The position numbers were made by a program, and so were the translations under genes. Shown one piece after another: positions 1-6,926 of a stretch of 10,018 nucleotides of DNA (position 1 is its first letter; every line of letters begins with the position of its first letter). The DNA lies in assembly GCA_050699035.1 (NCBI GenBank), contig JBOHDE010000146.1, forward strand, positions 1 to 10,018, read 5' to 3'. Under the pieces are notes generated by a model, which worked only from the letters and a program-made list of their open reading frames with translations, did no database searches and was not told the origin of the DNA. Source of the DNA: WHTB01 sp050699035. Its GTDB lineage: Bacteria; Actinomycetota; Actinomycetes; Propionibacteriales; Nocardioidaceae.

Positions 1-29
1 GTTGCGCGAATGTTCGACATTCGCGCAAC
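1..29. terminator. Perfect hairpin downstream of leuD, probable (bidirectional) terminator
   Basis: Positions 1-13 (GTTGCGCGAATGT) and 17-29 are perfect reverse complements around the 3-nt loop TCG. The hairpin lies 41 nt beyond the leuD stop codon, where a terminator for the leuCD operon is expected. A second small hairpin (CCTCG 29-33 / CGAGG 37-41, loop GCG) abuts it. The sequence on the leuD exit side lies outside the window, so a following T-run cannot be checked. The symmetry would also allow it to end a convergent transcript arriving from the left. The terminator role is inferred; the dyad itself is directly visible. Confidence 0.6.
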
Positions 30-70
30 CTCGGCGCGAGGACCTGCGGCTTCGGGTGGATGCTTGAGGG

Positions 71-664
71 TCAGGCCGGACCGGCCACTGGCTTCCAGGT
101 AGGGCGAGTGGCCTCGTACTCACGGATCTGGTCGTCGTGCGACAGCGTGATGCCGATGTCGTCGAGCCCTTCGAGCAGCCGCCAGCGCGTGTAGCCGTCG
201 ATCTCGAACGACGCCACCAGGTCGCCGGCGTGCACCTCCTGCTGCTCGAGGTCGACCACGACCTCGGTCGCAGGGTCGGCTTCGACCAGCTGCCAGAGCC
301 GCTCGACGACATCCGGTTCGACGCGGGCCGTCAGGAGCCCCGCCTTGCCGGAGTTGCCGCGGAAGATGTCGGCGAAACGGGCCGAGATCACGACCCGGAA
401 GCCGTGGTCCATCAGCGCCCACACCGCATGCTCGCGTGACGACCCGGTGCCGAAGTCCGGGCCGGCGACGAGCACGCTCGCCCCGTCGTACTCGGGCTGG
501 TTGAGCACGAACGACGGATCCTTGCGCCAGGCGGCGAACAGCCCGTCCTCGAACCCCGTCCGGGTGACCCGCTTGAGGTACTCGGCCGGGATGATCTGGT
601 CGGTGTCGACGTTGCTGCGGCGCAGCGGAAGCGCGCGGCCGGCGTGCACGGTGACCTTGTCCAT
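71..664 (-). CDS. leuD: 3-isopropylmalate dehydratase small subunit
   Basis: The small (swivelling-domain) subunit of isopropylmalate isomerase, which with LeuC converts 2-isopropylmalate to 3-isopropylmalate in cytoplasmic leucine biosynthesis. The 197-residue product has the normal family length. Family hallmarks are the N-terminal SNVDTDQIIPAEYLK block (residues 17-31), the GTGSSREHA substrate loop (72-80) and the following FADIF-x-GN-x-GKAGLL segment (97-111). The ATG at 664 is preceded by GGAG eight bases upstream, within the 12-nt gap after the leuC stop. The two genes are therefore co-transcribed and probably translationally coupled, giving balanced subunits. Hairpins at 1-41 probably end the operon. 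No damage or unusual composition is seen. Confidence 0.97.
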   Translation of the reverse strand: MDKVTVHAGRALPLRRSNVDTDQIIPAEYLKRVTRTGFEDGLFAAWRKDPSFVLNQPEYDGASVLVAGPDFGTGSSREHAVWALMDHGFRVVISARFADIFRGNSGKAGLLTARVEPDVVERLWQLVEADPATEVVVDLEQQEVHAGDLVASFEIDGYTRWRLLEGLDDIGITLSHDDQIREYEATRPTWKPVAGPA

Positions 665-676
665 CGGAGTCGCTCC

Positions 677-2086
<1,410 letters not shown>

Positions 2087-2101
2087 GACGGCCTCCGCAT
2101 C

Positions 2102-2118
2102 TTTTTCCGATTTTTCCG
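2102..2118. repeat. Tandem TTTTTCCG pair in the leuC leader
   Basis: TTTTTCCG occurs twice with a 9-bp period (2102-2109 and 2111-2118). In the leuC transcript it reads CGGAAAAA-U-CGGAAAAA just upstream of the GGAGG ribosome binding site. The A-rich stretch stands out in this GC-rich sequence and probably keeps the translation start unstructured. A second protein-binding role is possible but unsupported. Confidence 0.45.
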
Positions 2119-2123
2119 CCAGA

Positions 2124-2152
2124 ATCTTGCATCTCGCCATTCGAGACGGCAA
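2124..2152 (-). promoter_or_regulatory. Predicted leuCD promoter
   Basis: Read on the minus strand, TTGCCG (2152-2147) and CAAGAT (2129-2124) are separated by 17 nt, a normal sigma-70-type spacing. Each box matches the consensus only partly. Transcription would start near 2117, giving a leader of about 30 nt before the leuC ATG. The spacer contains the palindrome at 2132-2146, so a bound repressor would block the promoter. This is a prediction from sequence alone. Confidence 0.45.
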
Positions 2153-2155
2153 TAT
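2127..2155 (+). promoter_or_regulatory. Predicted leaderless promoter of the IclR-type regulator
   Basis: TTGCAT (2127-2132) and CAATAT (2150-2155) are 17 nt apart. Seven bases after the -10 box lies the A of the ATG at 2162, so transcription would begin at the start codon. No Shine-Dalgarno sequence is present between the box and the ATG, which agrees with a leaderless transcript. The -35 box overlaps the first base of the palindrome and the spacer holds the rest of it, predicting autoregulation. Confidence 0.45.
2132..2146. promoter_or_regulatory. 15-bp palindrome, candidate operator shared by leuCD and the regulator
   Basis: TCTCG-CCATT-CGAGA is a perfect 5-bp dyad around a 5-nt centre in the 75-bp divergent intergenic region. 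It sits inside the -35/-10 spacer of both predicted promoters. IclR-family regulators bind palindromes near their own divergent promoters, and NdgR/LtbR-type members control leuCD. Assignment of this exact site to the neighbouring regulator is inference. Confidence 0.55.
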
Positions 2156-2161
2156 CGGGCT

Positions 2162-2881
2162 ATGGACAACTCTAGCGGAGTCGGCGTTCTCGATAAAGCC
2201 GCCGTCGTACTCGCCGCCCTGGAGGCTGGCCCAGCCACCCTTGCGGGGCTGGTACAGGCCACCGGTCTGGCCCGCCCGACCGCGCACCGGCTGGCGGTCG
2301 CTCTTGAGCATCATCGGCTGGTCGCCCGCGACATGCAAGGCCGGTTCATGCTCGGTCCCCGGCTCGGCGAGCTCTCCGCCGCGGCCGGCGAGGACCGCCT
2401 GCTCGCCGCGGCCGGGCCGGTACTCGCCCGGCTGCGCGACATCACCGGCGAGTCGGCCCAGCTGTTCCGCCGGCAGGGCGACTACCGGATCTGCGTCGCG
2501 GCCGCCGAACGACCGTCCGGGCTGCGCGACACCATCCCGGTGGGCAGCCAGCTCAGCATGCAGGCCGGGTCGGCTGCGCAGGTGCTGCTGTCGTGGGAGG
2601 ACCCCGAGCGCCTGCACCGCGGGCTCCAGGACGCCGCCTTCTCGGCGGCCGCGCTGTCCGGCATCCGCCGCCGGGGCTGGGCGCAGAGCGTCGGCGAGCG
2701 TGAGCCCGGCGTCGCGTCGGTGTCGGGGCCGGTGCGCTCCCCCTCGGGCAAGGTGATCGCTGCCGTCTCCGTCAGCGGGCCGATCGAACGGCTGTCCCGC
2801 CAGCCCGGCCGGATGCACGCACCGGCCGTGATGGCCGCCGCCGAACGCCTCAGCGAGTCACTGCGCCGCTCCGCCGAGTAG
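2162..2881 (+). CDS. ndgR: IclR-family regulator of leucine biosynthesis (NdgR/LtbR type)
   Basis: A 239-residue DNA-binding regulator. The N-terminal winged helix-turn-helix spans about residues 8-68, with the helix-turn-helix around 26-49 (ATLAGLVQATGLARPTAHRL). The IclR effector domain covers about 80-235, with conserved stretches ITGESAQLFRR, GLRDTIPVGSQL, RGWAQSVGEREPGVASVS and VIAAVSVSGPIERL. These match, from memory, the actinobacterial NdgR/LtbR group (M. tuberculosis Rv2989) encoded divergently from leuCD and controlling leucine and other amino-acid genes. The frame is open upstream, but the ATG at 2162 gives the family-typical MD-x-SSG-x-GVLDKA start and fits a leaderless promoter; no ribosome binding site precedes it. 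Whether it represses or activates leuCD here is not shown by the sequence. Confidence 0.9.
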   Translation: MDNSSGVGVLDKAAVVLAALEAGPATLAGLVQATGLARPTAHRLAVALEHHRLVARDMQGRFMLGPRLGELSAAAGEDRLLAAAGPVLARLRDITGESAQLFRRQGDYRICVAAAERPSGLRDTIPVGSQLSMQAGSAAQVLLSWEDPERLHRGLQDAAFSAAALSGIRRRGWAQSVGEREPGVASVSGPVRSPSGKVIAAVSVSGPIERLSRQPGRMHAPAVMAAAERLSESLRRSAE

Positions 2882-2893
2882 CCCCCCGTTCGT

Positions 2894-2950
2894 TGAGTGT
2901 GACGTTCTCGACGCGACACGCTGGCGTGTCTGTCGAGAACGTCACACTCA
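2894..2950. terminator. Long perfect hairpin between convergent genes, probable bidirectional terminator
   Basis: The 19-bp arms TGAGTGTGACGTTCTCGAC (2894-2912) and its exact reverse complement (2932-2950) enclose a nested stem, GACACGC (2915-2921) / GCGTGTC (2924-2930). The hairpin sits between the stop codons of the plus-strand regulator (2881) and the minus-strand ogt gene (2964), so it can serve both. Neither side is followed by a T-run, as is common in high-GC actinobacteria. The arms are longer and more regular than most terminators, so a dispersed intergenic palindrome is an alternative. Confidence 0.65.
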
Positions 2951-2963
2951 CCGCGGAGGCGGG

Positions 2964-3449
2964 CTAGAACAGGACGGCGGCCTCGTCGTCGCGCTCGAGG
3001 CTGAGCAGCGCGCGCTTGCGGTCGATGCCGCCGCCGTAGCCGGTCAGCGAGCCGTCGGCACCGATCACGCGGTGGCACGGCACGATGATCGAGATCGGGT
3101 TGCGTCCGTTGGCCAGCCCGACCGCCCGCGACGCGCCGGGCACCAGACCGAGCTCGCCGGCCACCTCGCCGTACGACATCGTGCTGCCGTACGGGATCTG
3201 CCGCAGCTGAGCCCAGACCCGCCGCTGGAACTCGGTGCCCTCGGCCCGGAGCGGCAGGTCGAAGTCTCGCCGCTCACCGGCGAAGTACGCGGTCAGCTGC
3301 GCCCGGGCCTCGCCGAGCACCGGGTGGGCGTCGTCGCGCTCGCCGGACGCCGGTTCCCATGGCTCGAACAGCACGGACGTCAGGTGGTCGCCGTCGCTCT
3401 CGAGCAGCAGCGCGCCGAGCGGGCTGGTCATCGTCGTCCACACACTCAT
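2964..3449 (-). CDS. ogt: Methylated-DNA--[protein]-cysteine S-methyltransferase
   Basis: A suicide DNA repair protein that moves the alkyl group of O6-alkylguanine (and O4-alkylthymine) onto its own cysteine. The 161-residue product has the family length. The acceptor C125 lies in PCHRV (124-128). The DNA-binding helix-turn-helix region with TEFQRRVWAQLRQIPYGSTMSYGEVA-type sequence spans about 72-97, the arginine finger is around SRAVG (107-111), and the ANGRNP segment is at 113-118. The frame extends 18 codons further upstream into alkA. The ATG at 3449 is preferred because it overlaps the alkA stop as ATGA and has GGAG five bases ahead, inside the last alkA codons. Translation is therefore probably coupled to the Ada-AlkA fusion gene. 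Confidence 0.95.
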   Translation of the reverse strand: MSVWTTMTSPLGALLLESDGDHLTSVLFEPWEPASGERDDAHPVLGEARAQLTAYFAGERRDFDLPLRAEGTEFQRRVWAQLRQIPYGSTMSYGEVAGELGLVPGASRAVGLANGRNPISIIVPCHRVIGADGSLTGYGGGIDRKRALLSLERDDEAAVLF

Positions 3450-4909
3450 GTCGTCTCCTCGGACAGGCTGGTCCACAGCTGCATCAGGGCGTACGAGCGC
3501 CACGGCCGCCAGCTCTCCGCCAGCGCGGCGGCCTGCGTCGGATCACCGCCGGCCCGGGTCAGGGCGTGCCGTACCCCGACGTCGGTCGGCAGGAAGATGT
3601 CCGGGTCGCCGAGCGCGCGCATCGCGATGTAGCCCGCGGTCCACGGGCCGATGCCCGGCACCGCCAGCATCGAGGCGATGGCCGTCTCACGATCGACGCT
3701 GCGGTCGAGCCGCACGTCACCGGTCGCGATCGCCGCGCACAACCCGGTGAGAGCTCGCCCGCGAGCGCGTGGCATCGGCAGCGACTCGGGGTCGATCGCG
3801 GCCAACGTCTCCGCGTCGGGGAACAGGTGGGTGAGGTCGGCCGACGGCGACGCGAGCGGGGTGCCGTGCTGCTGCACGAGGCGGGCCGCGATCGTACGGG
3901 CGCCCTCGACCGAGATCTGCTGCCCGATCACCGCGCGCACGGCGATCTCGGTGCCGTCGACATGGCCGGGCACCCGTAGCCCCGGATGCCGCCGGACCAG
4001 CGGCGCGAGCATCGGGTCGTCACCCAGGGCGGCGGTCACCGCGTGGGGGTCGGCGTCGAGGTCCAGGACGCGGCGACTGCGCTCCACCGCCGCGGGGACG
4101 TCGCGGAGGTCGTGCACCCGAAGCGTGCAGCCCACCTCGTCGTCGGTCGGGGTGAGCTCGACCACCCCGGGGCCGTGCGGGAGCCGGAGGGTACGGCGGT
4201 AGCGGCCGTCAGTGACCGACTCGACCCCGGGTACGGCGCGCAGCGCCAGGAAGGCGAGCAGCGCACCGGCGTCGAACGGCGTACGCATGGCCAGCCGGAT
4301 CGACAGACCCGGCCCGCAGACCGGCTGCTTCGCCTTGCTGCGCAGCAAGCTGGGGGTTGCGGCGTAGACCTCGTTGACCGTCTCGTTGAACTGTCGCACG
4401 CTGGCGAAACCGGCCGCGAACGCCACGTCGGCCAGCGACAGGTCGGTCGTCTCGATCAACACGCGGGCGGTCTGCGCGCGACGGGCTCGGGCCAGGGCGA
4501 GCGGACCCGCACCCACCTGCTCGACCAGCACCCGGTTGAGATGGCGGGTCGTGTAGCCGACCCGACGCGCCAGGCCCGGCACTCCCTCCCGCTCGACGAC
4601 ACCGTCGTTGATCAGTCGCATGGTGCGGCCGGCGAGGTCGGCGCGGACATCCCATTCGGGAGACCCGGGTGTGGCGTCCGGCTGGCACCGGCGGCAGGCC
4701 CGGAAGCCCGCCCCCTGAGCGGCCGCGGCGGAGACGTAGAACACGATGTTCTTGCGCCGGGGCGTGACGGCTGGGCAGGACGGACGGCAGTAGATCCCGG
4801 TCGTACGCACCGCGGAGTAGAAGACACCGTCGAACCGGCGGTCGCGGCTCGTCACGGCGCGGTAGTAGCGATCGTCGTCGAGGATCGGGGCGGCGTTCAC
4901 GTCACCCAT
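3446..4909 (-). CDS. alkA: Ada regulatory domain / AlkA DNA-3-methyladenine glycosylase II fusion
   Basis: A 487-residue multidomain alkylation-response protein. Residues 11-85 form the Ada methylphosphotriester domain with zinc-binding cysteines C41, C45, C72 and C75; C41 (IYCRPSC) corresponds to the methyl acceptor. Residues about 93-190 are an AraC-type DNA-binding domain. Residues about 200-310 are the AlkA N-terminal domain. Residues about 318-487 are the helix-hairpin-helix GPD glycosylase domain, with VPGIGPWTAGYIAM (417-430) and catalytic D443 in LPTDVG. It should sense damage, activate transcription and excise alkylated bases. M. tuberculosis has the same fusion next to ogt (from memory). 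The ATG at 4909 is chosen by homology; GGCAGG directly before it is too close for a good ribosome site. ATG 4951 (14 residues longer) and GTG 4900 are alternatives. Confidence 0.93.
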   Translation of the reverse strand: MGDVNAAPILDDDRYYRAVTSRDRRFDGVFYSAVRTTGIYCRPSCPAVTPRRKNIVFYVSAAAAQGAGFRACRRCQPDATPGSPEWDVRADLAGRTMRLINDGVVEREGVPGLARRVGYTTRHLNRVLVEQVGAGPLALARARRAQTARVLIETTDLSLADVAFAAGFASVRQFNETVNEVYAATPSLLRSKAKQPVCGPGLSIRLAMRTPFDAGALLAFLALRAVPGVESVTDGRYRRTLRLPHGPGVVELTPTDDEVGCTLRVHDLRDVPAAVERSRRVLDLDADPHAVTAALGDDPMLAPLVRRHPGLRVPGHVDGTEIAVRAVIGQQISVEGARTIAARLVQQHGTPLASPSADLTHLFPDAETLAAIDPESLPMPRARGRALTGLCAAIATGDVRLDRSVDRETAIASMLAVPGIGPWTAGYIAMRALGDPDIFLPTDVGVRHALTRAGGDPTQAAALAESWRPWRSYALMQLWTSLSEETT

Positions 4910-4979
4910 CCTGCCGCAGGGCCCGGACAGTTTCTGGCGGGAATCGGACATCGACGTCTGGCGGTCAGGGCCAAAGCCG

Positions 4980-5016
4980 GCGAAGGCCCCTCCGAGTCGC
5001 TCGGAGGGGCCTTCGC
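4980..5016 (-). terminator. Strong hairpin terminator after the tRNA genes
   Basis: A perfect 17-bp stem (4980-4996 with 5000-5016) closes on the loop TCG. It begins 6 nt past the 3' end of tRNA-Glu. On the minus strand it is followed by CCGGCTTTGG, a weak T-rich exit. It insulates the tRNA transcript from the alkA-ogt operon downstream, which therefore needs its own promoter within about 4910-4979. No clear promoter is visible there. Confidence 0.85.
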
Positions 5017-5022
5017 GCCCGG

Positions 5023-5095
5023 TAGCCCCGACGGGATTCGAACCCGCGCTACCGCCTTGAGAGGGCGGCGTGCTAGGCCACTACACAACGGGGCC
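5023..5095 (-). tRNA. tRNA-Glu (anticodon CTC)
   Basis: Folded by hand on the minus strand. The acceptor is GGCCCCG/CGGGGCT (ending in a G1-T72 wobble), the D stem GTGT/GCAC, and the anticodon stem CCGCC/GGCGG with loop CTCTCAA, giving anticodon CTC for the GAG codon. The variable loop is TAGC, and the T arm is GCGGG-TTCGAAT-CCCGT with one G-T pair. Discriminator A73 is at 5023. A full CCA is not encoded (ACCG follows), so the 3' end is added after transcription. It lies 45 nt downstream of tRNA-Gln on the same probable transcript. Confidence 0.96.
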
Positions 5096-5140
5096 GGGAG
5101 TGAACGACACTACCGGATGCGCTCCGGCAGCAGCCAATCG

Positions 5141-5212
5141 CTGGGGTACTAGGACTCGAACCTAGACTAACTGGACCAGAACCAGTCGGGCTGCCAATTA
5201 CCCCATACCCCA
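5141..5212 (-). tRNA. tRNA-Gln (anticodon CTG)
   Basis: Folded by hand on the minus strand. The acceptor is TGGGGTA/TACCCCA, the D stem GGG/CCC, and the anticodon stem ACTGG/CCAGT with loop TTCTGGT, giving anticodon CTG for the CAG codon. The T arm is CTAGG-TTCGAGT-CCTAG and the discriminator is G73 at 5141. The T1-A72 end pair is the known bacterial recognition element for GatCAB amidotransferase. It therefore fits glutamine charging through Glu-tRNA-Gln, although the pair alone does not exclude a GlnRS. Confidence 0.96.
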
Positions 5213-5260
5213 TGGAGTTCACAGCCGCGGGATCTGTGTGCTGTCCCAGGGCCGCAGGAG

Positions 5261-5290
5261 AGATTACCCGAGCCGAGCGCCCAGGGCCAA
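5261..5290 (-). promoter_or_regulatory. Predicted promoter of the tRNA-Gln/tRNA-Glu transcript
   Basis: On the minus strand TTGGCC (5290-5285) and TAATCT (5266-5261) are spaced 18 nt apart. TAATCT fits the actinobacterial TANNNT -10 pattern. Transcription would start near 5254, leaving a leader of about 40 nt before tRNA-Gln. It lies just after the stop codon of the DHFR-like gene (5308), and no terminator is visible between them. Read-through from the upstream operon is therefore also possible. Confidence 0.45.
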
Positions 5291-5307
5291 AACGCAGGGG
5301 CCTGTGG

Positions 5308-5844
5308 TCAGGGCCGGACGGTGTAGTGCAGGATGGCGAAGTCGCCGACCGTCTCCACCTGGTCGAGCCGCATCGGTGCGTCGACCCTGGCCGGCAGCAA
5401 CGGAGCGCCCCCGCCCAACGTGACCGGAGCGACGGCGAGCACGATCTCGTCCAGCAGACTGCGCTCGGCGAACTGCGCGACGAGGTCGCCGCCGCCGACC
5501 AGCCACACATTGCGCTCGCCGGCGGACGCGACCATCTCGGTGTGCACCTCGGCGACGTCGGCACGCGTGAACACGATGTCGGCGCCGTCGAACTTCGGCA
5601 GGTCGCGGTGGGTGAAGACCCAGGTGGTCCGGCCCTCGTACGGCCAGTGGTCATGCTCCTCGGCCAGGATGAACTCGTACGTCGACGCACCCATCGCGAG
5701 TGCGCCGACGCCGGCGAAGAACGACTCGTAATGCTCCCCAAGACCGGCCGTGCCGTTGAACTGGAACAGCCAGTCGAGCCTGTTGTCGGCATCGGCGATG
5801 TAGCCGTCGATGCTGCCGGCGACGTAGTACTGCGTGGATGTCAT
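5308..5844 (-). CDS. RibD C-terminal/dihydrofolate reductase-like protein
   Basis: A 178-residue cytoplasmic protein of the RibD_C/DHFR fold, probably an NAD(P)H-dependent reductase whose substrate is unknown. Visible features are the N-terminal YYVAGSIDGYIAD strand-loop (7-19), the MGASTYE segment (51-57) and the glycine-rich nucleotide loop VWLVGGGDLVAQF (113-125). These are followed by LDEIVLAVAPVTLGGGAPLL (131-150), the usual end of the family. The ATG at 5844 is chosen because MTS-x-QYYVAGSIDGY is the normal beginning; an ATG 33 nt upstream would add 11 residues without homology. The gene lies 34 nt after the CPBP protease gene and may end that operon. A TTGACT box overlaps the gap (about 5873-5878), so a separate promoter is possible. 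It is not a true folA as far as I can tell. Confidence 0.85.
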   Translation of the reverse strand: MTSTQYYVAGSIDGYIADADNRLDWLFQFNGTAGLGEHYESFFAGVGALAMGASTYEFILAEEHDHWPYEGRTTWVFTHRDLPKFDGADIVFTRADVAEVHTEMVASAGERNVWLVGGGDLVAQFAERSLLDEIVLAVAPVTLGGGAPLLPARVDAPMRLDQVETVGDFAILHYTVRP

Positions 5845-5878
5845 CCGCCCACTGTGCATGACGGCACCGACAGTCAAG

Positions 5879-6910
5879 TCAGCCGGCAGTCGGGCCGGCC
5901 GTGACGTTGGTCAGCGCCTTGCGTCGTGACCACCACAGCACCAGCGCGGCGAACACCAGCAGGTTGGCGATGTCGGAGACCAGTGTGTCCCAGCCCGCCT
6001 CCGAGAGGTTCAACGTGTCGTTGATCCCGCCGGCCGCCGCGGCCAGCAGCAGCACGAAGACGTTGTTGACGATGTGCAGCGCAATGCCGGCCTCGAGCCC
6101 TCCGGTGACCATCACCAGGGCGCCGGCGACCAGCCCAAACAGGAACCGGTCGGTGAACAGCGGGAGGTTCTGGGAGCCGTGCGCCAGTGCGAACAGCAGC
6201 GACGTCAGCACCAGGGTGAACCACCGCACCCGGACCAGCGCTCCGAACGCCTGCAAGAGGTAGCCACGGAAGGCGTACTCCTCCGCTGCACTCTGCAACG
6301 GCTGGGTGAGCACGATCACCACGAGGAAGGCGATCGTGGTCGTCGTGGACACCGACTGTGAGTCGTCGGTGTCGACGGGCACGGTGTCGCTGCCGAGGAT
6401 CAGCGACGACCCGACCGCGAACAGCACGAGCGCGACCACGGCGAGCCCGATGAACTGCAGCAGCAGACGCCAGCGCAGCCCCGGGTGCACCGACGACAGC
6501 CAGCGCGGCCGCATGCCGTGGAAGAACCGGATCGCCATCCAGGTGATCGGGATCAGGGCCGCGAGCGACAGGTTGATCGCGAGCAGGCTGCTCGGCGTGA
6601 TGGTGGAGCTGAGCAGGTCGTTGAAGAAGCTGCCCGCGTGGTCGGGCGAGAAGACGGCCAGGCCGGCGCCAACCGCGCCCGAGACCACCAGCGGGCCGAC
6701 CAGGACGCCGGTCGTGACGACGAACAGGATGCCGAGGATCGGCCGCCACGGGCGGTAGCTCGCGGTGCGCAGGATCCGGTGGTACGGCTCCGGCCTGGTG
6801 TGGGCATGCGCCGGGGGCGTGGTCCGCGCCCACCCCGGTGGAGGGGCCGGCGGAGGTGGGGGCTGGCCGCCGTGCCCGTACGGATCGCCGTAGCCGCCCG
6901 ACCCACTCAT
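5879..6910 (-). CDS. CPBP-family intramembrane metalloprotease (CAAX/Abi type)
   Basis: A 343-residue multi-pass membrane protein. After a Gly/Tyr/Pro-rich cytoplasmic-looking tail (1-45, with PPPPPAPPP at 17-25) come hydrophobic segments near 58-86, 107-128, 148-172, 192-203, 230-245, 255-285 and 312-327. The three family motifs are intact: EEYAFRG (E210, E211, R215), FALAH (F240, H244) and HIVNN (H279, N283). Together these form the putative metal site. Members cleave prenylated or other membrane proteins in some systems; the substrate here is unknown. The ATG at 6910 has GGTGGAG at the right spacing and lies 16 nt after the gltX stop, so it is probably co-transcribed with gltX. The frame is open 50 codons further upstream, inside gltX, but that extension is not expected to be translated. 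Confidence 0.9.
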   Translation of the reverse strand: MSGSGGYGDPYGHGGQPPPPPAPPPGWARTTPPAHAHTRPEPYHRILRTASYRPWRPILGILFVVTTGVLVGPLVVSGAVGAGLAVFSPDHAGSFFNDLLSSTITPSSLLAINLSLAALIPITWMAIRFFHGMRPRWLSSVHPGLRWRLLLQFIGLAVVALVLFAVGSSLILGSDTVPVDTDDSQSVSTTTTIAFLVVIVLTQPLQSAAEEYAFRGYLLQAFGALVRVRWFTLVLTSLLFALAHGSQNLPLFTDRFLFGLVAGALVMVTGGLEAGIALHIVNNVFVLLLAAAAGGINDTLNLSEAGWDTLVSDIANLLVFAALVLWWSRRKALTNVTAGPTAG

Positions 6911-6926
6911 CTGCGCTCCACCGACC

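Noticed and set aside
2087..2818. Upstream extension of the leuC frame by 244 codons
   Set aside because: It lies antisense to the IclR-type regulator and would bypass the promoter region. The GGAGG-preceded ATG at 2086 gives a full-length normal LeuC.
2882..2963. Small RNA gene in the gap holding the long hairpin
   Set aside because: The gap is only 82 bp, lies between two convergent stop codons and contains no promoter-like box. A terminator explains it.
3986..5152. Plus-strand open frame of 388 codons antisense to alkA and crossing the tRNA-Glu gene
   Set aside because: A real coding region would not read through a tRNA and its terminator. Its sequence shows no domain and mirrors the alkA codon pattern.
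5023..5212. tRNA pair as an integration site for a mobile element
   Set aside because: No integrase, transposase or repeated tRNA 3' end is visible nearby, and the flanking genes are ordinary chromosomal ones.
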